NCBI RefSeq assembly: GCF_000725285.1 | Contig: NZ_CP007161.1 | Span: 2,766,213 to 2,830,212, forward strand | Direction of reading: 5' to 3' | DNA: 64,000 nt | From: Virgibacillus sp. SK37 | GTDB taxonomy: Bacteria; Bacillota; Bacilli; Bacillales; Amphibacillaceae | Shown here: positions 56,224-64,000 of the stretch, piece by piece | Layout: the number at the start of each line of letters is the position of its first letter | How positions within the stretch are numbered: the stretch's first letter is position 1 | Made by a program: the position numbers and the translations under genes | Notes under the pieces: generated by a model | What the model saw: only the letters and a program-made list of their open reading frames with translations | Told to the model about the DNA's origin: nothing | Database searches by the model: none

Positions 56224-57501
56224 ATGGGGAAAAAGAAAGGTTTATTTCATTATTCTTGGTGGGTCTTAATTGGACTCTGTATTGTTGTCGGATTAGGAAA
56301 AGGAGCGCTTAACGGTTCTGCCGGATTATACTTAAGCCCTGTAGCTAAAGATCTGGATATCGGTATGGGAAATCTGACTCTTTACTTAAGTGTGGCTGCT
56401 GTTATTACGATGGTATTTCTACCTATTGGCGGAAAATTAATGGCAAAGTATGACACGAGAGTTGTATTAGTAACAGCAATTATTCTACAAGCAGGCGCAT
56501 TTGTTGCATTTGGTTTTATGAGTTCAATATGGGGCTGGTATATATTTGCAGTGCCTTTAGCTATTGGGGGAGTTTTTACCACAGTAATTGTTGGCCCTGT
56601 TCTCATTAATCAATGGTTCAAGAAAAAGAATGGACTTGCACTAGGAATTCTAGGTGCATCAGGTGGTGCTTTAGGAGCTCTTGCACAGCCTGCTGTAGGA
56701 AATATGATAGCTGACCAAGGGTGGAGATTTGCTTATATCGCTTTGGGCGGGGCTGCAATAGTTATTTCGATTCCTGTTATTGTCCTATTATTTAAGAAGT
56801 CACCACATGCTATTGGTATTTCTCCATATGGTGCTAAAGAAGTCTTAGCAAATGAAATTAAAGGTGATTCACCTGTGGAAGTAATAGCAGATACAGGAGT
56901 TTCTATGGCAGATGCAAAAAAATCATCCGCTTTTTACGCACTTGCTATCTTCTTCTTTCTAGTTACATCGATTGCAAGTTTTACTGTACATATCCCAACA
57001 TATATTATTAATCAGGGCTACAGCGTGACTTTTGCAGGAAATGTAATGGGCGGTTATATGCTTGGAGTGTTGTTTGGAGCTTTAGCCATTGGCTTCTTCG
57101 TTGACAAAATCGGTTCAAAGAAAACCGCTATTTCTGCTATGATACTAGGCATGATAGCTGTCTCTATCCTAACCTTTATTACTGGTAATGCTGTATTAAT
57201 AACAATCGCTGTTATTCTGTTTGGATTTGTTGCTTCCAACGCCATTAGTACGATGGCTCCAGCACTTACTACAAGTCTTTTTGGCAGCAAGAATTACAGT
57301 GTGATCTATTCTACTGCTTCTTTAGGATTAGCCGTGGCTTCCATTATTGCCCTACCATTGTATGGCTATATTTTTGATTTTCTGGGAAGCTACACCCCTG
57401 TTTTAATTGGAATTATAGTTATGATGGGGATCAACATATTATTAATTCTTATTGCATTTAAAGGTACGGAAAAGTTGAAGAAAGCTGGCTTATGGAACTA
57501 A
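56224..57501 (+). CDS. MFS transporter, oxalate/formate antiporter (OFA)-like, paralogue 1
   Basis: 425 residues with 12 membrane helices. The N-terminal WWVLIGLCIVVGLGKGALNGSAGLY and the INQWFKKKNGLALGI loop are typical of OFA/monocarboxylate-type MFS proteins. Substrates in the family include oxalate, formate, lactate and pyruvate; none can be assigned. Very similar to the next gene, each with its own promoter and terminator, so a tandem duplication. Confidence 0.88.
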   Translation: MGKKKGLFHYSWWVLIGLCIVVGLGKGALNGSAGLYLSPVAKDLDIGMGNLTLYLSVAAVITMVFLPIGGKLMAKYDTRVVLVTAIILQAGAFVAFGFMSSIWGWYIFAVPLAIGGVFTTVIVGPVLINQWFKKKNGLALGILGASGGALGALAQPAVGNMIADQGWRFAYIALGGAAIVISIPVIVLLFKKSPHAIGISPYGAKEVLANEIKGDSPVEVIADTGVSMADAKKSSAFYALAIFFFLVTSIASFTVHIPTYIINQGYSVTFAGNVMGGYMLGVLFGALAIGFFVDKIGSKKTAISAMILGMIAVSILTFITGNAVLITIAVILFGFVASNAISTMAPALTTSLFGSKNYSVIYSTASLGLAVASIIALPLYGYIFDFLGSYTPVLIGIIVMMGINILLILIAFKGTEKLKKAGLWN

Positions 57502-57511
57502 CTAATACTTT

Positions 57512-57554
57512 TGGCACAAAGATATTATTTTATCTTTGTGCCATTTTAATTTTA
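57512..57554 (+). terminator. Terminator of MFS paralogue 1
   Basis: A perfect 13-bp inverted repeat TGGCACAAAGATA (57512-57524) and TATCTTTGTGCCA (57531-57543) followed by a T-rich tail. Confidence 0.9.
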
Positions 57555-57588
57555 ATTGCCATATTTCGACGGCTTTGTTTAAAATATC

Positions 57589-57617
57589 TTGACATTGTCC
57601 CTATTTTTTTATATTAT
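57589..57617 (+). promoter_or_regulatory. Sigma-A promoter of the second OFA-like MFS gene
   Basis: TTGACA (57589-57594), 17 nt, TATTAT (57612-57617). Leader of about 150 nt. Confidence 0.7.
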
Positions 57618-57772
57618 CGAGAAGCAAAATAGTTTAATGTTAAAATATAAACTATTAAACTATAAAGTCCTAAACAATTTGAATTTTGATACTTCAATAA
57701 GAAGAATAATAAATCTGGGTCGGGGCATTGTGTAGCAGGACATTTTCATTTTAGGAGAAAGCAGGGGTATAT

Positions 57773-59038
57773 ATGAGTAAGACAAAAAGTAAATTCCATT
57801 ACGCATGGCTAATATTAATTGGTCTATGTGTTATGGTTGGTCTAGGTAAAGGCGCACTAAACAATTCAGCCGGATTGTATCTGCCTCCAGTAGCTAAAGA
57901 TTTAGATATCGGAATGGGAAGCTTAACATTATACTTAAGTATTTCCTCTATCGTTACACTAATCTTCCTACCTATTGGCGGTAAAATGATGGCGAAATAC
58001 AATACACGTATACTATTAACTATCGCTATTATACTTCAAGCCGGTGCTTTTGCAGCCTTCGGTTTGATGCGATCTGTATGGGGCTGGTACATATTATCAA
58101 TTCCTTTAGCTGTAGGTGGTGTATTTATTACCGTTATTGCAGGTCCGGTATTAATCAATCAGTGGTTTAAGAAAAGTAATGGACTCGCTCTTGGTATCAT
58201 GGGGGCTGCCGGTGGTGCAGTAGGTGCTATTGCCCAACCGGTTGTTGGTGGTTTGATCGCTAATCAAGGCTGGAGCAGTGCATATATATATGTAGGTCTT
58301 GCTGTCATTGTCGTTGTAGTACCTATTATCTTATTAATCTTAAGAAACTCACCAAAGGAAAAAGGTTTACTTCCATATGGTGCAGCTTCTACTGGTTCAG
58401 AAGGAAATCCTTCTAATGAAGAAATAGAAGATAAGGGAGTAACTATGGCTGTTGCAAAGAAATCATCTGCTTTTTATGCATTGGCGGTGTTCTTCTTCCT
58501 CATTACAGCAATTGCCAGTTTCTCTATTCATATTCCAACATACCTTACAAATCAAGGGTACAGTGTTACGTTTGCCGGGAACATCATGGGGGTTTACATG
58601 ATTGGTGTATTAGTTGGTGCATTAGTATTAGGGTTCCTTAGTGACAAGCTAGGAGCAAAAAATACATCGCTTTTGGCAATGGTACTTGGAATTGTTTCGG
58701 TTATCATGTTTTTGTTTTTCGCAGAAAGCACATTGATTATCAGTGTTGCCGCTGTTATTCTTGGGTTTATGGCTTCTTCCATTGGTACCTTGGCTCCAAC
58801 CCTTACCACTGCCTTATTCGGTAATAAGGAATACAGTCAAATTTATGCGACTGCTTCGTTAGGATTAGCAGTAGCTTCTATCATAGCATTACCTGTATAT
58901 GGTTACGCATATGATTTCACTGGAAGTTATACTGCTGTATTATATGCGATTATCGGCATGTTTATTGTAAATATAATCGCCATCATTATTGCCTTTAATG
59001 GAAAGAAAAAACTTGAAGATCAAGGTCTCTGGAATTAA
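57773..59038 (+). CDS. MFS transporter, OFA-like, paralogue 2
   Basis: 421 residues with the same helix pattern and motifs as the gene at 56224 (GLCVMVGLGKGALNNSAGLY, INQWFKKSNGLALGI, and the same C-terminal QGLWN-type end). Differences cluster in the central cytosolic loop (about 200-225), as expected for paralogues that have diverged in substrate or regulation. Its own promoter and terminator make it an independent unit. Confidence 0.88.
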   Translation: MSKTKSKFHYAWLILIGLCVMVGLGKGALNNSAGLYLPPVAKDLDIGMGSLTLYLSISSIVTLIFLPIGGKMMAKYNTRILLTIAIILQAGAFAAFGLMRSVWGWYILSIPLAVGGVFITVIAGPVLINQWFKKSNGLALGIMGAAGGAVGAIAQPVVGGLIANQGWSSAYIYVGLAVIVVVVPIILLILRNSPKEKGLLPYGAASTGSEGNPSNEEIEDKGVTMAVAKKSSAFYALAVFFFLITAIASFSIHIPTYLTNQGYSVTFAGNIMGVYMIGVLVGALVLGFLSDKLGAKNTSLLAMVLGIVSVIMFLFFAESTLIISVAAVILGFMASSIGTLAPTLTTALFGNKEYSQIYATASLGLAVASIIALPVYGYAYDFTGSYTAVLYAIIGMFIVNIIAIIIAFNGKKKLEDQGLWN

Positions 59039-59050
59039 ATTATAAAAATC

Positions 59051-59090
59051 AGACTGCATGTGGATTGCTCCATATGCAGTCTTTTATTTT
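59051..59090 (+). terminator. Terminator of MFS paralogue 2
   Basis: AGACTGCAT (59051-59059) and ATGCAGTCT (59074-59082) followed by TTTATTTTTT. Confidence 0.88.
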
Positions 59091-60128
59091 TTAGAATAGA
59101 AATTTTACACACACTACTTCAGGTACATCTATTTGCGAATTTGTTTTCCACAATCTTCCTGTTTCTGTATCTCTCTCAAAAAGTACAAGATTACCTGAAT
59201 GCTGATTGGACACCACGAGATAATTCTCACAAGGACTCAACACGAAATCACGCGGCCATTCTCCTCCAGATGGTACCAATTCGATAAGTGAAAGCTCTTT
59301 TGTTTGTGAATCTATTTGGAATGCTGCAACACTATTATGACCTCTGTTTCCTGTATAAAGAAATTTACCATCTGTTGTGATATGAATGGCACTTGCATCA
59401 TTTGTTTCTTTAAAGTCAGTTGGAATTGCTTTAATGGATTGTTTTACTGAAAATGTTCCTGTGTTTGAATCATAGTTAAGTACGAGTACTTCTGAGCTAA
59501 GCTCTGTCAATAGATAAGCATGCTTACCGTCAGGATGAAATGCGATATGACGGGGACCGCTTCCTGGATTTACTTTCAATGTAGACACATGCTCTAGCCC
59601 TTCTTCACTCTTCCGATAAGTTACCAATTGGTCTGTGCCAAGATCAGCAACAACAATATAGTTACCTTCCGGGGTATAACCGGTAAAGTGAACGTGCGGC
59701 TTTTCTTGTCGTTCATGCGGGCCACTTCCTTCATGCTTTATGAACTCCCCTTGATCTAGCTCGCCAGCTTCGTTTACTGCATGTAATCCTACTGTACCTT
59801 TGTGGTAATTACCTGTTACAAGGCCATTTTCACCAAAATCCAAATGACATGGTGGAGCACCTTCCACAAGCTGTCCATTTATTTCATCTAGATTTCCAGT
59901 TTGCCTATTAATTACATATCCGCGCACGCCGCCCATTTCATTATCTTGCGCAACGGAATAAAGCCTATCTTTCTCTGGAACTATAGTTAAATAGGTTGGA
60001 CTGCCTACGCTAGCTGTGAGCTCAGGTCCACGTAGTTCACCTGTCTCTGTATTGAGTGAAAATCGATAAATACCTTCACTTGTCTTACGGGTGTATGTAC
60101 CTGTATAACCAAAAAATATTTTTCCCAT
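59091..60128 (-). CDS. Lactonase-family beta-propeller (6-phosphogluconolactonase-like)
   Basis: 345 residues of repeated beta-propeller blades, as in E. coli Pgl (YbhE) and B. subtilis YkgB. Family pieces: FGYTGTYT at the start, GAPPCHLDF, the central KPHVHFTGYTPEG with PGSGPRHIAFHPDGKHAYLLTEL, and GGEWPRDFVLSP. It would open phosphogluconolactone in the pentose phosphate pathway. The GMC dehydrogenases in this window would, if they oxidise aldoses, also make lactones, but outside the cell. Monocistronic. Confidence 0.87.
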   Translation of the reverse strand: MGKIFFGYTGTYTRKTSEGIYRFSLNTETGELRGPELTASVGSPTYLTIVPEKDRLYSVAQDNEMGGVRGYVINRQTGNLDEINGQLVEGAPPCHLDFGENGLVTGNYHKGTVGLHAVNEAGELDQGEFIKHEGSGPHERQEKPHVHFTGYTPEGNYIVVADLGTDQLVTYRKSEEGLEHVSTLKVNPGSGPRHIAFHPDGKHAYLLTELSSEVLVLNYDSNTGTFSVKQSIKAIPTDFKETNDASAIHITTDGKFLYTGNRGHNSVAAFQIDSQTKELSLIELVPSGGEWPRDFVLSPCENYLVVSNQHSGNLVLFERDTETGRLWKTNSQIDVPEVVCVKFLF

Positions 60129-60370
60129 TTATTTTGACATCCTTTCTTGAGTGATATTCTTTTGTTGAGTATAGCATTGATTTCTAATGACAGCATCTTG
60201 TATGTTTTAGGAATCAGGTATCCTTTTCAGAAATATTATCTTCCATGTCACTATCTACCTATTATAATTACTAAACGGAACTATTTGTCTCTTCTTGATA
60301 ATGAAGGACTATCTAATATTCAAATGTCGCGACATAGACGTATTTTCTATATTCTATTTTTTTCGTAGCT

Positions 60371-60878
60371 GGAGGAAACTGCGACGTAACTTTATTGATG
60401 AAAAGCTCAGTGAAATATTTGAGGAGAATTGCCCCATTGATTTCCGTTGCATGCGGACGCTTTCCGCCGGCATGGCTTCAGCCGCTTCCTCCGCTACGCT
60501 CCGTGCAGGGTCTTCAGCTCATGCTATTCCGGCAGGAGTCGCCGCATTCCACTCCAATCAATTTATATCTGCTTTAAAATTTTAAATGCCGAATAGCTTT
60601 TCACTTGTACTAGAAGATGTTAAGTAAGCTTTTACACTTAATGCTAAAGTCATTATTGCTGAAAAAGTAAAATTAAGCGGAGGAAAATACGGAGACTTCT
60701 GGGGGAGATGAGGCATAGGTGAGACCCCGGAATGCGGTAGCATGAGGAGGCTCATCAGCCGCCCCCGAAAAGCGCAGTATTTTCCGTAGCGGTGGTGTGA
60801 CCAGATTCATTATTTCAGCGAGCTTTCCTGCAAAAATCTAATTTTAATATCCAACACAAGTTAGTTCGCAGTTTATCC
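60371..60878 (+). repeat. MITE-like structured repeat, copy 4
   Basis: About 508 nt. Left end GGAGGAAACTGCGACGTAACTT, right end AAGTTAGTTCGCAGTTTATCC, imperfect inverted repeats. Module B (60446-60542) is nearly identical to that of copy 2. Module A (60678-60790) has several changes (CTTCTGGGGGAGATGAGG, CCCCCGAAAAGCGCAGT). It lies between the lactonase and guaC, both leftward. Not coding. Confidence 0.8.
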
Positions 60879-60921
60879 ATTTTGCGAATTACTGCAATGC
60901 TTTCCCTTATATTTTCGACCT

Positions 60922-60953
60922 AAAAAAACAGGCTGTGCTATGCCAGCCTGTTT
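60922..60953 (-). terminator. Terminator of guaC
   Basis: AAACAGGCTG (60926-60935) and CAGCCTGTTT (60944-60953), followed on the minus strand by seven T. Confidence 0.9.
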
Positions 60954-60964
60954 CAGTATAGTTA

Positions 60965-61948
60965 TTAATATACCTTATCTCCATTAAAAATAGAGTTTTT
61001 CACAATCGCGTAATCTACTCTGCGAATTGCCTCTAAGTCTGTTCCACCGGCGTACGAGATAGAGGATTGAAGATCTTGTTCCATTTCAATTAGTGTATCT
61101 TTTAATGGCCCTTTATGATCTACATACATCTTTTTACCCTCTACATTCTTCTTCTCGCCTTTTTGGTGCTCAGATGCAGAACCGAAATATTCTTTATATA
61201 ACTTTCCGTCCTTCTCAATCGTTTGTCCAGGTGATTCTTCATGACCGGCAAATAAAGATCCGATCATTACCATTGTTGCACCAAATCGAACTGATTTTGC
61301 AATATCACCATGTGTACGAATTCCACCATCAGCAATAATTGGTTTTGTAGCTGCTTTTGCACACCATCTAACTGCTGCCAATTGCCATCCACCAGTGCCA
61401 AAACCAGTCTTTATCTTAGTAATACAAACCTTACCTGGTCCTATTCCTACTTTTGTGGCATCAGCGCCGGCATGTTCCAGTTCCCATACCGCTTCCGGTG
61501 TACCAACATTACCTGCAATAACAAAGCTCTTAGGTAAATGATTTTTGATATGCTGAATCATATTAATTACTGCATTTGAATGCCCATGGGCAATGTCAAT
61601 AGTAATAAATTCTGGGACAAGCTGTTGTTCTGCTAGTTCTGTAATAAATGCATATTCTTCTTCCTTAACACCAACACTAATTGAAGCAATTAGGTTCTTT
61701 GCTTGCATATCTTTTATAAATGCTACTCTCGTTTCCGGTTGAAAGCGATGCATGATATAAAAGTAACCATTTTCAGCTAGATTTACAGCTATATTTTCAT
61801 CAATAATTGTTTGCATATTTGCTGGTACAACAGGCAACTTAAAAGTATATCCACCCAGTTTAACAGTTGTATCACACTCTGACCTACTATTTACCACACA
61901 TTTTCGTGGAATTAATTGAATATCTTCATAATCAAAAACTTTTTCCAT
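60965..61948 (-). CDS. guaC: GMP reductase
   Basis: 327 residues, IMPDH/GMPR fold, the shorter bacterial type without CBS domains. The catalytic Cys is in [17 protein letters not shown], followed by [34 protein letters not shown] and the [11 protein letters not shown] flap. It converts GMP to IMP with NADPH for purine salvage. AGGAGTG is close upstream of the start. Monocistronic with its own promoter and terminator. Confidence 0.95.
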   Translation of the reverse strand: MEKVFDYEDIQLIPRKCVVNSRSECDTTVKLGGYTFKLPVVPANMQTIIDENIAVNLAENGYFYIMHRFQPETRVAFIKDMQAKNLIASISVGVKEEEYAFITELAEQQLVPEFITIDIAHGHSNAVINMIQHIKNHLPKSFVIAGNVGTPEAVWELEHAGADATKVGIGPGKVCITKIKTGFGTGGWQLAAVRWCAKAATKPIIADGGIRTHGDIAKSVRFGATMVMIGSLFAGHEESPGQTIEKDGKLYKEYFGSASEHQKGEKKNVEGKKMYVDHKGPLKDTLIEMEQDLQSSISYAGGTDLEAIRRVDYAIVKNSIFNGDKVY

Positions 61949-62008
61949 TCATAACACTCCTAAAACCGAACTTTATTTTTAATATCTATAAAAACATTCG
62001 ACTTTTTT

Positions 62009-62037
62009 AATTTACCTTATTTTCCTAAGGTTGTCAA
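62009..62037 (-). promoter_or_regulatory. Promoter of guaC
   Basis: On the minus strand TTGACA (62032-62037), 17 nt, TAAATT (62009-62014). Confidence 0.55.
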
Positions 62038-62167
62038 TGTGTTTGTTTGAATTTTTGAAAGCGGATTCGTGTGGAAAAGCCGTTTGTACAAGGAAGTAGT
62101 TATAAATTTATATTTAATGGTAAAGATAAGACTACCTATATTATTAAACTATTAAGGAGGTAAGAAG

Positions 62168-63052
62168 ATGTCAGACAAGCATTCTGATAAAGGTAATAAT
62201 GGCAAAACTACTACCGACCCAACTTCTAATTTACACGACCCTAGTCGTCGCCGATTTCTAAAAAATACAGGAATGGTAGCTGGAGGTGTAGTTGGTGGCT
62301 CTTTGCTAGGAAGCTTGCTTACCAATCAATTTGCTACGGAAACCCCACCTAAAACAGATTCCCAACAGGAAACAGCTAATAATTATCAGGAAGCAAGGCA
62401 ATTCTTTAGTCGATTGGAAGATTTTAAAGTATTAGAAGCTGCTACGGAGCGAATTTATCCTGAGGATGATAACGGACCTGGGGCAATTGGCCTTGGTGTT
62501 CCCTATTTTATTGATAAACAACTGGCAGGCCCGTGGGGAATGAATGCAAGAGATTACCGACATGCGCCTTTCATTAAATATGATCAAGTGGAGAGTATGA
62601 GAGGGAAAAGTGATGAAAAACTTCCTCCAAACCAACAGGGCGCACAAGGGGCGGATAATAAGCCTGAAACAGAATTACAACGTGATCAATCCCGTCTGAT
62701 GAGAAGAGAAATCTTCTTACAAGGAATACGTCGGTTAAATACGGAAAGTCAAAAAAGGTTCAAAGTGGTATTTAATGAAGCTGAAGAAGAGCAACAAATT
62801 GAACTACTCCAAGATATGGAATCAGGGAAAATTAAAATGAAGGGTGTCGCCTCCGAAAATTTCTTCATACTTTTACGACTGGCAACACTGGAGGGTGCTT
62901 ATTCAGATCCGTTATATGGGGGCAATCGAAATATGGCTGGCTGGAAAATGAAGGAATTCCCTGGGGCACAAGCTTCCTATACAAACGTTATCGAAAAAGA
63001 TGAGTTCGCTAAATTGGATCCAATTAGCTTAAACAATTATCAAGGACACTAA
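62168..63052 (+). CDS. Gluconate 2-dehydrogenase subunit 3 family protein, Tat signal, second copy
   Basis: 294 residues, paralogue of the gene at 11176, with the same core (DNGPGAIGLGVPYFID, MKGVASENFF, GAYSDPLYGGNRNMAGWKM). The twin-arginine signal is PSRRRFLKNTG with a glycine-rich hydrophobic region. It differs by a longer N terminus before the Arg pair (about 25 residues) and a charged insert around residues 140-175. AAGGAGG is 7 nt before ATG. The GMC gene follows after 21 nt. No tatAC can be seen before the window ends. Confidence 0.9.
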   Translation: MSDKHSDKGNNGKTTTDPTSNLHDPSRRRFLKNTGMVAGGVVGGSLLGSLLTNQFATETPPKTDSQQETANNYQEARQFFSRLEDFKVLEAATERIYPEDDNGPGAIGLGVPYFIDKQLAGPWGMNARDYRHAPFIKYDQVESMRGKSDEKLPPNQQGAQGADNKPETELQRDQSRLMRREIFLQGIRRLNTESQKRFKVVFNEAEEEQQIELLQDMESGKIKMKGVASENFFILLRLATLEGAYSDPLYGGNRNMAGWKMKEFPGAQASYTNVIEKDEFAKLDPISLNNYQGH

Positions 63053-63073
63053 ACTTATAAGGAGGGTTATAGA

Positions 63074-64000
63074 ATGGCAAAGAAGCTATCAAAAGTAGAT
63101 GCAGTAATTGTTGGCTCTGGTTGGGCCGGAGGAATTATTGCTGCCGAACTTGCTAAGAAAGGATACAAGGTAGTTGGACTTGAACGTGGAGAAAATAAAA
63201 AGCCGGAAGATTATATTGGCACGAAAGATGAATTACGTTTCTCCCGAAGATATGAAATGATGCAAGACCTAACAAAGGAAACAATAACTTCTAGAAAAAG
63301 AGATTCAGAAACGGCTTTACCAGTGCGCACGAATGAAAATGCCCTACTTGGAACGGATACAGGTGGAGCAGGGGTACATTGGAACGGTGTGAATTTTCGA
63401 TTCCTTCCATATGATTTTGAAATTTATAGCAAAACAGTAGAACGTTACGGTGAAGGGAAAATACCAAAAGATATGACTCTCCAAGACTGGGGAATTACAT
63501 ATAATGATTTGGAAAAGTATTACGACCAATATGAAAAAATGGCGGGAATTTCCGGGGAGAAAAACCCCATTGGACCAGAACGGTCAGATGATTATCCTAA
63601 CCCACCAATGAAGGATTCACCAGCCATCCGTCTTTTTAAAGAAGCAACCAAAAAGCTAGGTTATCACCCGTATCATATTCCAAGTGCCAATGTGTCCAAA
63701 ACATACGAGAACCCGGATGGGCAAACGATTAATGCTTGTATGTACTGTGCATTTTGTGAGACATATGGCTGTGATTTTGGCGCAAAATCGGACCCGTTAG
63801 TCACAGTTCTTCCTACAGCCAAGAAAACAGGAAACTATGAACTGCGGAATGGGGCTAATGTCACTCGTGTACTACACGATGGCAAACGTGCGACAGGTCT
63901 TTTATATACAGATAATACTACAGGGATAGAGTATGCACAACCAGCAGATATTGTCGTCCTTGCAGGGTTTATCTTTACCAATACCCGCCTATTATTATTA
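63074..64000 (+). CDS. GMC-family FAD oxidoreductase, second copy, 5' part
   Basis: First 309 codons of a GMC dehydrogenase that runs past the right edge with no stop. Start ATG, 9 nt after AGGAGGG. The FAD fold is VGSGWAGGIIAAELAKKG, and the cysteine group is CMYCAFCETYGC (C-x2-C-x2-C-x4-C), as in the copy at 11944. Clear paralogue through the whole visible length. Tat export would again rely on the small subunit. Confidence 0.9.
   Translation, partial: MAKKLSKVDAVIVGSGWAGGIIAAELAKKGYKVVGLERGENKKPEDYIGTKDELRFSRRYEMMQDLTKETITSRKRDSETALPVRTNENALLGTDTGGAGVHWNGVNFRFLPYDFEIYSKTVERYGEGKIPKDMTLQDWGITYNDLEKYYDQYEKMAGISGEKNPIGPERSDDYPNPPMKDSPAIRLFKEATKKLGYHPYHIPSANVSKTYENPDGQTINACMYCAFCETYGCDFGAKSDPLVTVLPTAKKTGNYELRNGANVTRVLHDGKRATGLLYTDNTTGIEYAQPADIVVLAGFIFTNTRLLLL

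Noticed and set aside
1-64000. CRISPR array, tRNA or rRNA genes
   Set aside because: No regularly spaced short repeats, no tRNA-like cloverleaf blocks and no conserved rRNA segments were noticed on reading. A tRNAscan or Rfam run would settle it.

Overview
The window is 64 kb of low-GC, AT-rich chromosome from a Gram-positive endospore-former-type bacterium. Strong AGGAGG-type ribosome binding sites, cre (CcpA) sites, TPP and cobalamin riboswitches, and RocA-, PdxK-, TenA- and SbcCD-like proteins of Bacillus type place it in the Bacillaceae. A BCCT betaine-type carrier, an ectoine-hydrolase-like protein and a large CPA-type antiporter suggest a halotolerant relative of Oceanobacillus/Virgibacillus. 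That placement is inference. No rRNA, tRNA, CRISPR, phage or transposase gene was seen.

Layout: 0-3.8 kb holds the end of a hydroxyacid dehydrogenase, a metal-site-less M24 (ectoine-hydrolase-like) gene with its own promoter, operator-like site and cre, an aldo/keto reductase and a small protein. 3.8-10.9 kb is a cobalamin-riboswitch operon read leftward: a cell-wall-anchored transcobalamin-like protein, a DUF4430 lipoprotein, and EcfT, fused EcfA-EcfA' and an S component. It looks like a surface-to-membrane vitamin B12 relay. 11.1-14.8 kb is a Tat-exported gluconate-dehydrogenase-like GMC pair with its own tatA-tatC. A paralogous GMC pair starts at 62.2 kb and runs off the right edge. 15-19.7 kb has a PuuD-like amidase, an APC permease and a cell-wall amidase.

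19.7-26 kb is a taurine desulfonation operon (gntR-ald-tpa-lysR-xsc). 26-29.5 kb has a YitT protein and a polar amino-acid ABC importer. 29.9-35 kb has pruA, a TPP-riboswitch tenA, a BCCT carrier and a cysteine-dioxygenase-like cupin. 35.2-39.5 kb has a diheme TsdA-like cytochrome c lipoprotein divergent from cytochrome oxidase II-I-III. 40-47.8 kb has an SDR, a TDT-family anion carrier, a 32-residue basic protein, sbcC-sbcD and a HAD phosphatase. 47.9-62 kb is mostly transport and housekeeping: CPA antiporter, AI-2E exporter, MarR-MFS pair, pdxK, fetAB-like iron exporter, two tandem OFA-like MFS carriers, a lactonase and guaC.

Four copies of a structured, MITE-like repeat with inverted ends lie in intergenic gaps near 18.3, 39.8, 49.9 and 60.6 kb. 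One copy has an internal deletion explained by recombination between 7-bp repeats. The features most worth follow-up are the transcobalamin-like B12 relay, this repeat family, and a sulfur theme (taurine to sulfite, thiol dioxygenase, TsdA-like cytochrome, oxidase lacking its own cytochrome c domain, TDT carrier) spread over 20-42 kb.
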